A stretch of DNA of 64,000 nucleotides from Balaenoptera acutorostrata (GCF_949987535.1 NC_080071.1:28666236-28730235); one strand, 5' to 3'. Numbered from the stretch's first letter, positions 12,081 through 25,480 are shown. The notes: a model not told the origin generated them from the letters alone. Numbers and translations are program-made.

Positions 12081-12742
12081 GTAAGATAATTTCTCTGCAC
12101 AGAGACATGTTAAGTGTAAAACCAGATGTAAATACATAACATTTTCAAATTATTGAATGTTTGAGGTGGTTTTTCAACAACAACAAAAAATATCCAGAGC
12201 CAGTACTTATTCTGTTCCGTAAGAAGAATATTATTCTATATGAGAAAAGCAGTAGAAAGAAAACTTTTCTCACTAGAGAAAATTAGGGAAGAAAAAATTA
12301 TGTATGCACTAAAGTTTAATAACTAACATTAAAGTAATAAAGCCAATTTTAAAATGTCAGCTACTTACTCTGTTCTGTTTAAAATTCCAAGGAAAACAAA
12401 ACAACCCTCAAAAGTCCTTTAAGACTTTTATTGTTTCCCTCTAGATTACTCTGCATAGCACATTACGTAAAGGAGGAAAAATAATCAAGATTACGTGTAA
12501 ATGTTAAAATACTGACTCGTTGATGTATTGAATAGGGAATATAACTCTAAAAAGTGCAAATAGATTATAGGGACGATAGTAACAAATACTGACTGTTGCT
12601 CCTAAGTGAGTCTCTAAATGGAGTATACCACCCGTTGTTCCCAGTGCAGATGTCGTAGCAGGTGGACAGGTGAAGGGCAGTGCCTAAAAAGTCTCTACCA
12701 CTACACTCATCTTTATAAGATTTGATTTTCTCTCCCTTAAAG
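12081..12742. other. XIRP2 intron, nothing else seen
   Basis: A 662-bp intron between the exon at 11950-12080 and the giant exon. It ends in the acceptor 'ttctctcccttaaAG'. The open reading frame of the giant exon happens to extend about 20 bp into this intron (to 12722), but that part is not coding. No repeat or RNA gene is recognised. Confidence 0.8.
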
Positions 12743-15700
12743 ATTGAAAGTGAATATGAAGAGACTTTAAAGCCATCATCAATTGTGGGTGCCTCTTCCA
12801 CTTCTTACACTTCAACCAGCCAGAGGAAGGAAACATCAACCACAAGATACAGTGACCACACTGCCACTTCCTCGATTCTGGCACAAGTTAATGCCACTTC
12901 TTTGGAAAAGGCAGAAGAATTTCCTCCTCCCCGACCCGACATACTTCAAACTCCAATAGATGTGACAGCATTTTCCCAGTCCCCTGAACTCCCCAGCCCT
13001 CCTAGAATACCACCAGTCCCCAAAGAATTATATTCCAAGCAAAGAAATTTGTATGAATTAAACCGTCTATATAAACACATCCATCCTGAGTTAAGAAAAA
13101 ACTTAGAAAAAGATTATATCAGTGAGGTTTCTGAGATTGTTTCTCGTCAAGTAAACCTGGGGAGCTCAGTTTCAGCAGATGTGCAACAAGCCCGGTATGT
13201 TTTTGAAAATACGAATGACATTTCTCAAAAAGGTCTGAACTCGGAAAGAGAACACTTGGAGTGGGATGAAATTCTGAAGGGGGAGGTGCAGTCCATGAGA
13301 TGGATCTTTGAGAATCAGCCATTAGATTCCATTAACAATGGCTCTCCAGATGAAGATAACATCTCCAAGGGCATTGCTGATCGAGAAATCATTGCTGGTG
13401 GTGATGTGAAATATACAAAATGGATGTTTGAAACTCAACCCATCGATACTCTGGGGGATCATTCTTCTGGCACTGAAGAAAATGCTGAGAAAATTCCTGA
13501 GCTAGCCAGAGGAGATGTCTGCACAGCCCGGTGGATGTTTGAAACAAAGCCATTAGACTCAATGCATAAAATGCATCAAAGTCAAGAAGAATCAATAGTA
13601 ACTGCCATAAAGGACATAACCGGGGGGGATGTCAAAACTGTGAGATACATGTTTGAAACTCAACATCTGGATCAACTTAGACACCTTCACTCAGTAGATG
13701 AGGTGCACCTACTGCAACTCAGGTCTGAGCTCAAAGAAATTAAGGGAAATGTTAAGAGAAGTATAAAATGTTTTGAAACTCAACCATTATATGTTATTAG
13801 AGATGGTTCAGGTCAAATGCTAGAAATTAAAACTGTTCACAGAGAAGATGTTGAAAAGGGGGATGTGAGAAGAGCACGTTGGATGTTTGAAACACAGCCC
13901 TTAGACACAATTAACAAGGATATAACAGAAATTAAAGTCATCAGAGGAATATCCATGGAAGAAAATGTCAAAGGTGAGGTGAGTAGGGCAAAGTGGTTAT
14001 TTGAAACTCAACCTTTGGAGAAAATCAAAGAAGAGTCAGAAGAGGTCATCACTGAAAAGGAAACAGTAATAGGTACAGATGTCTCTAGAAAGTGTCGGAT
14101 GTTTGAAACACAGCCATTAGATATTCTAAAAGAAGTTCCTGATGCAGACCCTCTAAGGTCTGAAGAGATAATAGGGGGTGATGTACAAACTACTAAGCAT
14201 TTATTTGAAACACTTCCAATAAAGGCTTTAAAAGATAGCCCTGATGTTGGAAAACTTCAAAAAATTACTACTTCTGAAGAAGAAAAGGGGGATGTTAGGC
14301 ACCAAAAATGGATTTTTGAAACCCAACCTCTGGAAGAGATTGGAGAAGATAAAAAAGAGTACATACGAACAGTGAAACTTGAAGAAGTTGACAGAGGAGA
14401 TGTAAGGAATTACACACGTATCTTTGAATCAAACAACTTAATTAAATTTGATGCATCGCATAAAATAGAGGTGGAAGGAGTCACAAGAGGTGCTGTAGAG
14501 TTAAATAAATCACTCTTTGAAACAACACCGTTGTATGCCATTCAAGATCACCTTGGAAAATATCATCAAGTAAAGACAGTCCAGCAAGAAGAAATCCTAA
14601 GAGGGGATGTAAGAAGCTGTAGGTGGCTTTTTGAAACAAGGCCCATTGACCAGTTTGATGAAAGCATTCATAAATTTCAGATAATTAGAGGAATATCTGC
14701 TCAAGAAATACAGACTGGGAACGTGAAATCTGCTAAATGGCTGTTTGAAACCCAACCTCTTGATTCGATTAAATATTTTAGTAATATGGAAGAAGTAGAA
14801 AGTAAAACTGAACAAGCTACAGATATTATTAAAGGGGATGTCAAAACCTGTAGATGGCTTTTTGAAACCCAGCCAATGGAGTCTCTTTATGAAAAAGTTT
14901 CATTAATGACTGGCAGTGAAGAAATTCATAAGGGAGATGTCAAAGCCTGTACTTGGCTCTTTGAAACTCAGTCACTGGATTCCATAAAAGATGACTCCGA
15001 AGCAACAGTCAAATTGCAAACTGTAAAACAGGAGGAAATCCATGGTGGGGATGTTCGTACAGCATGCTTTCTTTTTGAGACAGAAAATTTGGACAGCATA
15101 CAAGGAGAAGAAGGAAAGGAAATCAAGGCCGTGGAAATGGATATCCAAGCTGGGGATGTCTCCAGCCTGCGACATAAATTTGAAAGTCAGTCCTTAGATT
15201 CTATAAGTTCCAGTTCAGAGGAAGTTTTGAAAAAGATCAAAACCCTAAAGACTGAAGATATTCAGAAAGGCAATGTTTTAAATTGCAGGTGGCTTTTTGA
15301 AAACCAACCAATTGATATGATAAAAGAAAGCCAAGAAGGTGATAAATTAGTTAAGACAGTGACAGACATACAAGGTGGAGATGTAAGAAAGGGGTGCTTT
15401 ATTTTTGAGACTTTTTCTTCAGATGAGATTAAAGAAGAATCTGACTATATTAGCACCAAGAAAACAATTACTGAAGAAGCAATAAAGGGTGACGTAAAAA
15501 GCTACAGAATGCTCTTTGAAACCCAGCCACTCTATGCAATTCAAGATGTAGAAGGGTTTTATCATGAAGTGACAACAGTTAAAAAGGAAGAGGTAATTCA
15601 TGGAGATGTACGAGGGACAAGGTGGCTTTTTGAAACGAAACCATTAGACTCCATTAATGAATCAGAGACTGTGTATGTTATTAAATCTGTCACACAAGAA

Positions 15701-18700
15701 GACATTCAGAAGGGAGATGTTAGTTCTGTCAGATACAGATTTGAAACCCAGCCACTGGATCAGATTACAAAAGAACCACGTGATATCGTGCCCACTGTAG
15801 ACTATATTCAAGGTGGGGATGTAAAGACAAGTAAACAATTCTTTGAGTCTGAAAATTTGGATAAGAAGACTTATATAAGAACAGTAAGTGTCAATGAAAT
15901 ACAAAAGGGCAATGTTAAAACATCTACTTGGCTATTTGAGACCCACACGCTAGATGAGCTGAGAGGAGAAGGGTCAGGATATGAAAATATCAAAACAGTC
16001 ACCCAGGAAGATATGCAGAAAGGTGATGTGAAGCAGGCAGTATGGCTTTTTGAAAATCAAACTTTGGATTCTATTAAGGAAGCAGATGAAAGCATCACAA
16101 AAGTCACCAAGGAAGAAATCCCTCCTTCTGATGTCAAGACAACTACATGGCTCTTTGAAACTACACCCCTTCATGAATTTACTGAAAATAGGGTAGAAAA
16201 GGTGGAAGTTATTGGCAAGAGCATTAAAGAAACCTTAGAAGAACTCTACTCTCAAAAAGTTATTGAGGCTCCTGGAATCATCATTGAAGCTGACGAAGTT
16301 GGGGATGTTCGAATGGCAAAATACAAGCTCCTGAATCAAGCCTCTCCTGAGATACAGAAAGAAGAAATCCTCAGGGTTGATCTCAGAAGTATAATGGTGA
16401 AGCTACTTTCCAAAAGAGACTGTAAGAAAAGAGAGATTTTGGTTAGTGAAGAAGAGAAGGGAAACATTAATTTGACCAAAGCTCAATTATTAAACAGATC
16501 AACAGAATTTCATGCTGAAAAAGAAGAGATAGTGAGTGGTAATGTCCAACAAGCAATAAAAAACCTGTTCTCCGAGGAAGGATCTGTAAAGAAAGGCATT
16601 TTGATTCAGGAAGATGAAAGAGGAGATGTTCACATGACTATCTATTGTCTTCTTCATGAAAATGCTGGTGACACAATTAAGCGTGAAGAAGTAATAGGGG
16701 GTGATGTAAAATGTACCATTCATAATTTGCTATCTTCCATATCAAACAATAAAATATCTGAAAGGGCTAAAATCGATGCCTCTGAGAGGGGAAATGTTCA
16801 GTTTTTTACAACATGCATAGAAACTGGAGCTTTGGATTATCTCAGACAGCTCCAGACATGGTCAGATGAAACACTAACAGCTAGGAAACAAGAAAAAGAG
16901 GAAAATATAATTGGTGGCGATGTAGAAGGTACAAAACTGTTATTAAAGAAAAGGCAATCTCAGGTTGAACGTACTGTTAATGAAACTGACATCGTCTCAG
17001 GAGATGTGCATAATACAGTTAAGGTTCTTCTGACAGAGCCTCAGAGTACATCTTGTAAGTTACCCAAAGAAGAAATCATAAAAGGTGATTTGAAGTCAAC
17101 CCTAAATTCCCTGAGCCAGGCCATAAGTCAGAAAACAGTGGCTAAAACAGAAGAAATTATAAAAGGTGACATGCTGGCCACACTTAAGGAATCAAGTCAA
17201 AAATGGAAAGAATCTAAACAGCCTGATGTCATCCCTGGGGATATAGAGAAAGCTACTGAATGCCTTGAAAAGACTGCAAACACAAGGATGGAAATCCTGA
17301 AAAAGGAGCTTATCCGAGATGACCTTGAAGCATCATTAAGGAATCTAAAAGAAGCACAAAGAGCTTTCAAAGAGGTAAATAAAAAAAGTGTAATCAAAGA
17401 AGATGTGCAATCTGTGATGGTAGGATCTGAGGAAGAGCAGAAAACCGAGAATCATCAGGTGGCTGTCCAGAGGGACAAAAAAAGCGTTCTTCAGCCAAGA
17501 CCAGGACCATTTGAGCCGGCAGCCAGGTGGCAGGGGGGAACAGACATTCTTAATCAAACTATAGGCAAATCTTGTTATGGGGATTTAAGAGAAGAAAGAA
17601 CTGAGGTTAATCGTCCAAAAGCCCCCAAGGGCACCATAAAGATTGTCATAGATCGTGAACAAAACAATGATGCCCTTGAGAAAAACCTTAGAAGGCTATC
17701 TAATTCACACCACAAAGCTATTAAAAATGTGTTGGAATCGGGAGACAGAATGGGTATCTGGACTGATAACGTAACAGAGCAACGTCTTAGAGATGAACGT
17801 GTGAGTGGACAACGGACTTCAACTGTGTCAGTTAGGGAACATCTAAAAACCAAGGAATCAGAGACAGTGAGAGAACAGAAGAAGGGTGCTGTCTTTACCC
17901 AATCTATTGATAAAACAATTGGAAAGCAACAGACTGAAACTTGTGAAGTGAGGAATGACCACCAGAAGATTGAGGCTTTCCCTGACAAGAGTCCTAAAAA
18001 TACCAAAAACACTAAAACATCAACAGATACACAAAGCTCTAAGCCCAGTTTAACCCAGGGTCCAGTCAACAAGATGGCTGGAGAAACATGTGAAGTTTCA
18101 GAGGACTTTCAGAAGCAGACTCTGTTAAAGCAAGAAATGCAATATTCTAATAAAGATATAAAGAAAAAGAACGTGACCCCTCAACCAGTGTGGCAGACTT
18201 TGCCTGTGGATCAAGACATGTCAAATGTAACAGAAGTGAAAGTCTCCCCAAAAAGCCACAATAAATTTAAGGCAACTGACAAAAAGCAGACTGATATTCA
18301 TCTGAAAAGCCAGGACTTTCTAATGAAGACAAATACTTCCAAAGACTTAAAAATGGCAATGGAAATGTCCTTTAATCCAATCAACTGTAACCCTGAAAAT
18401 AATGCAAAAGAAAGTGAGTTCCCTCTTCCACCTCCATCTCCACCTCCTCCTCTACCTTCCAATTCATCAGCTGAAATTGAATTTCCTCTTCCTCCTCCAC
18501 CTCCTTTCATGATGTTGCCTGAAAAAAATGTGTTTCTTCCCTCACTGTCCACAGAGAAGATAAAGGCTGAATTTGAGAATTTCCCAAGCCTCCCTCTTCC
18601 TCCACCACCAGAAGATGAGAAATTTGAAAGAGAATGTCTAGCAATGTTTCCACCACCTCCCCCTCCACCAGCTCCATCTCTAAAACCAGCACATCTCCTT

Positions 18701-21700
18701 TCCTCTTCTGTTCAAGAAAAGCACAGTGGAGCATTCATACAATATTCCCAAGAAGAAGCCTCAAGCTCTCAGGCTAAAATCATAACAGGAAAATCTGGAG
18801 GACGTTTGCCACCTCCCACACTCCCCAAACCCAAATTTCCCAAGCAGATAGAAGATAAGAAGAATCATAGTTCCCCAAAAGTTGAATTGGAAAATTCACC
18901 GCCAGATATGGAATGTAAAATTACTCCCTCAAAGGATCAGAAAAGAGTAATAATGGCAAGTAGCAGTGAACACATAGAGACAAAGCAGAATGTATCTAGA
19001 AAAAGTCTTGATAAAAGAAAACAATTATCTATGGACTCTACAAGGTCTCTCTCACAGACAGTTCCAGAAACTTCACCACCCAAGGAAAAACTGATAGCAC
19101 CTCTCGTAAAATCTCATTCATTTCCAGCAGGTTCAGGACAGCAAAGTCCAAAACCTTATATGAGAAAATTTAAGACGCCGTTAATGATTGCTGAAGAAAA
19201 ATACAGACAACAAAGAGAAGAACTTGAAAAACAGAAAAAACAGGAGAGTTCTTGCTACAACCTAGTCAAAACAGAAAGCCAAAATCAAAACATGTCAGAG
19301 TTGAAAAAGGAAGTGCTGTTACAAAAAACAAAGGAGGAGGTCCCCCTAGCTGGAATGGATTCAGGGGTCACTGTGTCCCAAACCAACCCAGTCTCTCAAA
19401 GTCTTTCTCAAGTACTAGGAGTGTGTACTGATAACCAGCTTTCCACAACACCAGCAGTGACATTCGCTGCCAAGAGACTCCAACATGTTCCAGCAGCCTC
19501 AGAAGACAAAGATACTGTGAAAAAGGAAGCTTTGCAGAGCTCAAGGGACATGACCCAATCTAAATCAGCTCGTGAAATTAAACAGAGTCACCAAGAATGT
19601 AGGACACAGCAAACACAACAGAAGAAGTATCTGGAGCAGTTGCACTTGCCCCAAAGCAAACCAGTTTCCCCCAGTTTCAAAGTTAAAACCATCAAGCTTC
19701 CAACTCTAGACCATAAGTTAAATAAAACAAACCGCAGCTATGAAAGCCATGAAAAGCAAGCTGAAGTTGATGTTCAAACCATTACCAAACAACAGTACCA
19801 GGAAACCGAGAAAACAGAAGCAAGGACTGAATGTAGCAATAAGCAATTGATGGCTGAAAAATATTATCCGTTACCTACAAAGGAGAAGACAGTAACAGTA
19901 AAACTGCCTACAGAATCCACAGAGAAAAGCCATGAAAGTAAGCTCAATATAGTTCGTGAGAAGCAAAAAGAATTTAGAGAATCTGAGAGTGGGAAACTTC
20001 CAGGAAGTGAAGAAACAATTCAGGGACCACCAATGATTGGTCCAAAGAAAGAGAAACTAGTAGTTGAAAGAAAACAAGAACATTTGACTAAATCAGCCCA
20101 GAAGGTAGTCAAACAAAAGGTTACTGATGCACATCTTGATTCACAGACTCAGAATTTTCAGCAAACATATATACAGACTTCTGAAAGTCAAGGTGAACAT
20201 AAAAAATTGCCCCAGCCATGTAATAATCTGCAGGAAGAAAAGTGTCTTGGCGTCAAGGGCATACAACAGAAACAAGTCTTTTCTAACACTAAAGATTCAA
20301 AACAAGAGATTACACAGGACAAATCTTTATTTTCCTCTGTGAGAGAATCCCAGCAGGATGATGGAAAATGTGCTGTAAATATATTGGAATTCTTGAGAAA
20401 ACGTGAAGAACTACAACAGATTTTGTCTAGGGTAAAAGAGTTTGAAGCAGAGCCAGATAAAAATGGCCTTAAAACATTTCAGATGCTCTTAAATATTGTT
20501 CCAGTATGGCTATTAAGTGAAGAAAAAAGAGAATATGGAGTTCGCATTGCTATGGAGAATAACATAGAAAAAATCAAAGAAGAAATAATGCACATTAAAA
20601 CTCAGGCAGAGGATATGCTTGTGTCCTGTGTAAATATAATTCAAACAGCCATGATATCCTCTAAAGCAGGAAAGCAGAGAAATAAAGCTACTAGTGTTAA
20701 TGAAACATTATCTAAAGTGTCTAATGCTGATGTCAGCTATAATAAAAACACTGAGCGGAAAGAAAATACAATTGTAGAAAAAACAGAGCACCACCAAGTA
20801 GCAACTCATCAAGAAGCAACTGCTCAGCATCAGGTGAAAACCCATCAGGAAATTAAACTAGATGATGCCAAGGCTTCTCCTCCCTCTTTAAAAACACGCC
20901 CGCCATCACCAGCTTTCATAACAATCGAGTCTACTGCACGGCAAACAGAAACCTCTGCTAAGGATGAGCTTTCCCAGTCCCCTAAAAAGGACAGTTTTGC
21001 TGAACCATCACCAAGACCTGTGTCACAACCACCTAGAATTCTCAGAGCAAATACCTCCCCGTCTCCACCCAAGAGTCACTCTGAACAGCTTGTCAAACTC
21101 AAAGACACCACTGCGAAGTTATCCAGGGGGACCATCCCAGGTTCATCCATAACCCCGGTTCCCATTGTAGAGAAGAGGTCTGAGATCATCACATCTCCTG
21201 CAACACTTCGTCGTCAAATTAAGATAGAGGCTCGTGGTAGGGACTCTCCACCAACAATCACAATACCTATAAGTGTAAATCACTCTGATAGTGGTTCCTT
21301 CAGAGAATCCATGGAAGCTCAAGAGGAAGAAAGGAAAGTAGGGAAAAGGACGACTTACGTTCGCAAAGATGGAGTAAATTCCACTAAGCGCATAGTGCCA
21401 GATACTGAGAGTTTTGACGCAGTCGAAATCATCCGCAAAGTCGAAAAACCTCACCTATCAGAGCACATGCAGAGGTATGAAGCCGCCAACCGGACTGCTC
21501 AAATGGCTGAAAATGTCATGAATGACCATGAAAATGAAATAAACAGATGGTTCAGGGGATTTGAGGATGGCCTAGGTTTTGACGCAAAGTCAAATAGAAG
21601 AGTTTATGCAAATGGAGAAGCAAACCATAATATAAAACAAGAAAGTCGTACATTTTGTAAGGAGGAATTTGGATTAACATCTTTAGAAAGCGCTAGCTTT

Positions 21701-22097
21701 ACCGGCTTTTCTCACAGTCATCCTAGAGAGCTGCAAGAAATGATGCCTGTTAAGCCGCCCAGCATCCGCTCTGAAACAAGATCTCTAAGTGAACTTTTCT
21801 CAGGTGTGGATGCATTTGAGAGTCAAGTTGTTGGGTCGAAGATGATGGTCTCTTCATCACAAGGCTCAGAAGCTGGCAGATCCGGCTCTGACTTCAAGCA
21901 CGCCCCACCAACCTATGAGGATGTCATCGCTGGCCATATTTTAGATGTTTCTGATTCACCTAAAGAACTCAGGAGGAATTTTCAACAGGCGTGGCAGGAG
22001 AGTGAAAGAGTGTTTAAAAACCTGGGATGTGCAACCTCAGATGCTTCTGCAACTGAGATGAAAACCACCTTTCAAGAGGAAGCTGCATTTATAAGTG
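12743..22097 (+). CDS. XIRP2: XIRP2 giant exon: 28 Xin repeats, Pro-rich tracts, PPTY
   Basis: Single 9355-bp exon encoding 3118 codons plus one base. It begins I-E-S-E-Y-E-E after the acceptor cccttaaAG and ends ...F-I-S-G at donor aagtg|gtaaat. XIRP2 (myomaxin, Xeplin) binds and bundles F-actin at intercalated discs, at myotendinous junctions and in stereocilia. Visible parts are: (1) 28 Xin repeats (about 13.17-16.18 kb), with G-D-V-x5-W-x-F-E-T-Q-P-L-D as core; (2) a shorter-period degenerate array (16.30-17.36 kb); (3) a Lys/Ser-rich, probably disordered region; (4) four proline clusters (about 18.42-18.68 kb) and [11 protein letters not shown] (about 18.81 kb), the type of site bound by EVH1 or SH3 partners; (5) a charged region with a helical [12 protein letters not shown] segment near 20.39 kb; (6) PPTY at 21905-21916. 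The frame is fully open, so the gene looks intact. The exon is alternatively spliced; unspliced transcript would stop at 22103-22105. Confidence 0.97.
13171..16185 (+). repeat. XIRP2: Coding array of 28 Xin repeats
   Basis: Protein-level repeats of about 33-38 residues. I count 28 units from [11 protein letters not shown] to [15 protein letters not shown], the number usual for mammalian XIRP2. The core is G-D-V-[KR]-x4-W-[LM]-F-E-T-Q-P-L-[DE]-x-[IL]. Several units deviate at the Trp (for example K-C-F-E, R-I-F-E, K-Q-F-F-E) or in the Gln-Pro pair (N-N-L, E-N-L). Each unit is an F-actin contact in the family. The DNA copies have diverged, so this is not a recent tandem expansion. Confidence 0.93.
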
Positions 22098-24189
22098 GTA
22101 AATGAGCTTGCAAAGAGTGAAGATTAACCCATTTAAAGGCACCTGTTCCATAACTAAGACGATTTGCAGATAAATGAGTACCTGGAAAGTACTAAACAAC
22201 ATAACCTAAAACTAACAGCTTTCCCTGGTTGTTGATATCCTTTCCTTTACAATGCTTGCTTTTACTACTTTCTCTTTACAAAGGAATTTAATATGATTCA
22301 CCAGCACTGTGTGAGAGTAACAAATACTACTATATAGATTATTGAGACCTGTGTTTGTCAACGTAAATAAGGCTTTGGATAAAGCAGCAGGTATAATAAT
22401 AATTGTTATTGTGACAGTATTAACTATTATATGGAACTATATATTTATTAATCATTGTATACCATTAGCACATTACGAATATTTCTTATGAAAAGTTATT
22501 ATTTCAACCACTTGTTAAAGACAATATTAGATAATATTCCTTGACCTACTACTGACGGATTTTTAACTGTCAGACTTAAGTGGTATTTGAGTTTGAATTC
22601 AACACAACCTGTTAATAATCCAAGAAACAATTTACACTCTTCATATGTGTTTTAAGGATTTTTATTGATTGGGATCTCTGACAAAAGTGTAGGTATGGAA
22701 TTAGACCTTTTGTATATAAATTATTGTTACTGAGTTGGATGGAATTAGCTTTCTCTACTGCCACTGTTTTTTTTTTCTATAAATGATATTTTTCACCTTT
22801 TTTAAACCCCAAATTATAACTCAACTGGCCTCATTCATAGATAAACATGGACAATAATTTTAAAATATGATTATATTTGGAAGGAGGGAGATTTAAAACA
22901 TATGAACTTAGTACAAATTTTTTAACGTCAGAGAACAGCTCATTTCTTTATATTTTCCTACTTCTTACAATTAATGAGGCTTCACAATAAAAAGACTTGA
23001 CATAATTAATGTAGTGCATTCTTTTAGACAGATTGAAATAGCGAGTTTCAAAATAAAAACTGCTGAAACTAATAATTCTGCCTCTATCATATTTGCAACA
23101 TATGTGTCTAGTTTATCAGGTTAATATGATTTCTTAATGTACTTGCTTCTGGCATAATTAAGCAAAGCTGTCTAATTAATTTCAAATGCTTAGTTTCTAA
23201 GACAACTACAAACAAAAAACACAAGGAAAATGGTATTAAATATAGAAGTGTGTTTCCTATTAGTACAAAATAAACAAAGGGGATATCTCAGTAGCCCAAA
23301 TTGAGCATCAAAGCATTAAAGTGTATGTATTTTTTTATATAAAGAACATTGAGCATATATGCTCTTGTATATAACTACTAGGAAAGCTTAGTTATTCTCA
23401 CAGGATTGTTGTGAAGATCAAAACAATACTCCGGTGAAAGTTCTGTGTCAGTTTTGAACCATTATGCAAACACAGGTTAGTAATATAACTACTGTTATTC
23501 ATAGGAGCTGGCATTCACATGCAAGCAGCAGCATGTGACTATAGGTAGAGGTAGGAAAATCATAAGAGGCAGATATAAGAATCCCCAGAGCCATAAAATC
23601 TTAAGCCATTTAGATTGAGGACAGATGGCCCTGAACATTTCAGTGTATTTAGGAGGCTCGTCTTAAAGTTAAGAATTGGTGTTAGAGAGTCAACACTAAG
23701 TCATCAAGAAAATATCTAAACAAATACAGTATCAGCTGAAAAAGATACGTATATATTTTGGAAAAATCTCTTCAGAATGCTTTAAAAACAAACACTTTGG
23801 GCCAAGTTAGGTGTAAACCTTTATATATATGGAAAGCCGAGTTATTTAGAATAAGTGTTCTCAGGGCTCCTCATGGCTGAGTTCCCTATATATTCTTTTT
23901 AATGTATTAAAGTTAATGAACACGTTATACTCATGTATATTTCCTGAAATAATAAAATCCACTTTTACAATGTACAAATAATAGGGACACCAGAATAAGG
24001 TTGATTGTACCAGGACCTTAAACCTGATGGTGGGACGCCCTGCATCCGGAGGAGCAACATGCAGGGCAGTGGTGTTAGCGCTTTCTACGCTGATTGCATG
24101 GCCAGTTAACATGCTGTTGCTGTTTGTTTTGTTTTTACAATGTGACTGAAGACAATATTACATAAGCTTTTATAAATTTTTATTTTTAG
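22098..24189. other. XIRP2 intron between giant exon and LIM exon
   Basis: About 2.1 kb of AT-rich sequence with the donor at 22098-22099 and the acceptor tatttttAG at 24188-24189. An in-frame TGA at 22103-22105 lies just inside. Several AATAAA-like hexamers occur (for example near 22986 and 23052), so an intronic polyadenylation product is possible but has no direct support. A minus-strand open frame at 23861-24112 has no features I recognise. Confidence 0.75.
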
Positions 24190-24324
<135 letters not shown>

Positions 24325-24629
24325 TAAAATGTTTTGTGGTCTGGGCACAAATATTTGAAGAGTCTGCAGTATACTTATAACATCATGTCTCTAGAAAGAT
24401 GTCAACTTTTCCAGATCCTGTTGCCATCAGTTAAAACAACACCAAATAGGAATGTGGTCATGTTCTGTTATGTGTTGCTCAGCATGGCTGTGACGTTTTT
24501 CCTTTTGACATTTTGCTTTCTTAATCAAATCCAGAAGGGTCCCTTTTGTCCCAGCATGGAGATCACATAAATAAGAAAAATCAAGTTTTACTCTCACCAC
24601 CATCAACCTGCCCCAATGGCATGCTCCAT

Positions 24630-25146
24630 AGTGCAGGGGTAACGATCTTTCTAAAATGCAAATCTGAGAGCCCTTCTCAGTTTAAAACATATAATGGCGT
24701 CCTTTCTGCCCCAAATTAACATCTAAATATGAATTAAAAGGCAAATCAAGATCTTGTCCCTTCTCATCTCCCAACACCCCTTCCTCCTGTTGCATGTTAC
24801 TTTTCATGAATTTCTTTCAGTTCCTCAAAATCATTATTTTTTCTCTCACATCTAGCTGGTTCCAAATGTTATTGCTGCTCCTTGGAGGAGTTTTCCCATG
24901 CCTCTCTCCCAGCTCTCCACCCAGCTAATAACCACTCATTCTTCAGATCTCAACTGAGACTTTATGTCTTTGACGAAACCTGCTTTAACTCCCCTATGTG
25001 GATCACAACATTCCCTGTGCTTGCCCCGTTCTTAACACAATCTAATGTAGTTGTCACTGGCTGTAGGAAATGTATTAATGTTTGTCTTGCCAACACCTAG
25101 TAAACGCAGATATACAATAAGGACTCAAAAATATTTATTCAATGAC
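24630..25146 (+). repeat. L2-like ancient LINE 3' end
   Basis: The order 'ttattgctgctccttggagg', 'cactcattcttcagatctca', 'tgaaacctgctttaactccc' (approximately), then 'caacacctagtaaacgcaga' and 'aaatatttattcaatgactg' matches the L2 3' end: a Cys/Pro-rich reverse transcriptase tail followed by the growth to 'ttattcaatga'. Diverged, no coding capacity. Confidence 0.6.
24791..24901 (+). repeat. Source-like copy of a 113-bp intronic direct repeat
   Basis: This segment starts at tgcatgttac and ends at cccatgc. It recurs almost exactly at 27098-27210, with one 2-bp indel in a CT run and one T/C change. Here it is continuous with the L2-like relic around it, which suggests this is the older copy. 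Confidence 0.9.
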
Positions 25147-25179
25147 TGCTATTTTTAAAAATCATTATATAAAAACCCA

Positions 25180-25480
25180 CAAATACAAAAAAACCAAACA
25201 AAGCAAGTATGTGGCTCACTAAATTATTATAAAGTGAACATACTGTAACCACTATCAAGGTCAAGAAATACAACATTGCGAGTCATTCCAGAAGCTCCTT
25301 CCTCCCTGGGCCCCACCCAAACACAACCTTTCTCTTGCCTGTGAGTAAATGATATCCTTTGTAGTAATTGTTTCCTTGCATTTTTATAGTTTTATTTATC
25401 CAAATGTGCTTTCCTAGATTCTATACTCTAGTTTTGTCCTTTTTTAAAACTCTGATATGTCTTTCACGTCTTTTTAATCT
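25180..25480 (+). repeat. Old L1-like fragment
   Basis: The text 'gtaaccactatcaaggtcaa' followed by 'gaaatacaacattgcgagtc' and 'ccagaagctccttcctccct' is typical of L1M-type 3' regions seen throughout mammalian genomes. Non-coding and diverged. Confidence 0.5.

Noticed and set aside
12722..12742. Upstream extension of the giant open frame to 12722
   Set aside because: The frame runs through the splice acceptor ccttaaAG at 12741-12742; the residues before I-E-S-E-Y are intron translation, and the frame starts with a TTG rather than ATG.
17575..18072. 165-codon minus-strand open frame
   Set aside because: It lies wholly antisense to the XIRP2 giant exon; low stop density comes from the coding sequence on the other strand. 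The other - strand frames at 13-22 kb are rejected for the same reason.
22986..23060. Alternative polyadenylation site of XIRP2 in the intron after the giant exon
   Set aside because: AATAAA-like hexamers are frequent in this AT-rich intron and none has a clear downstream GT-rich element; 30840 is better formed.
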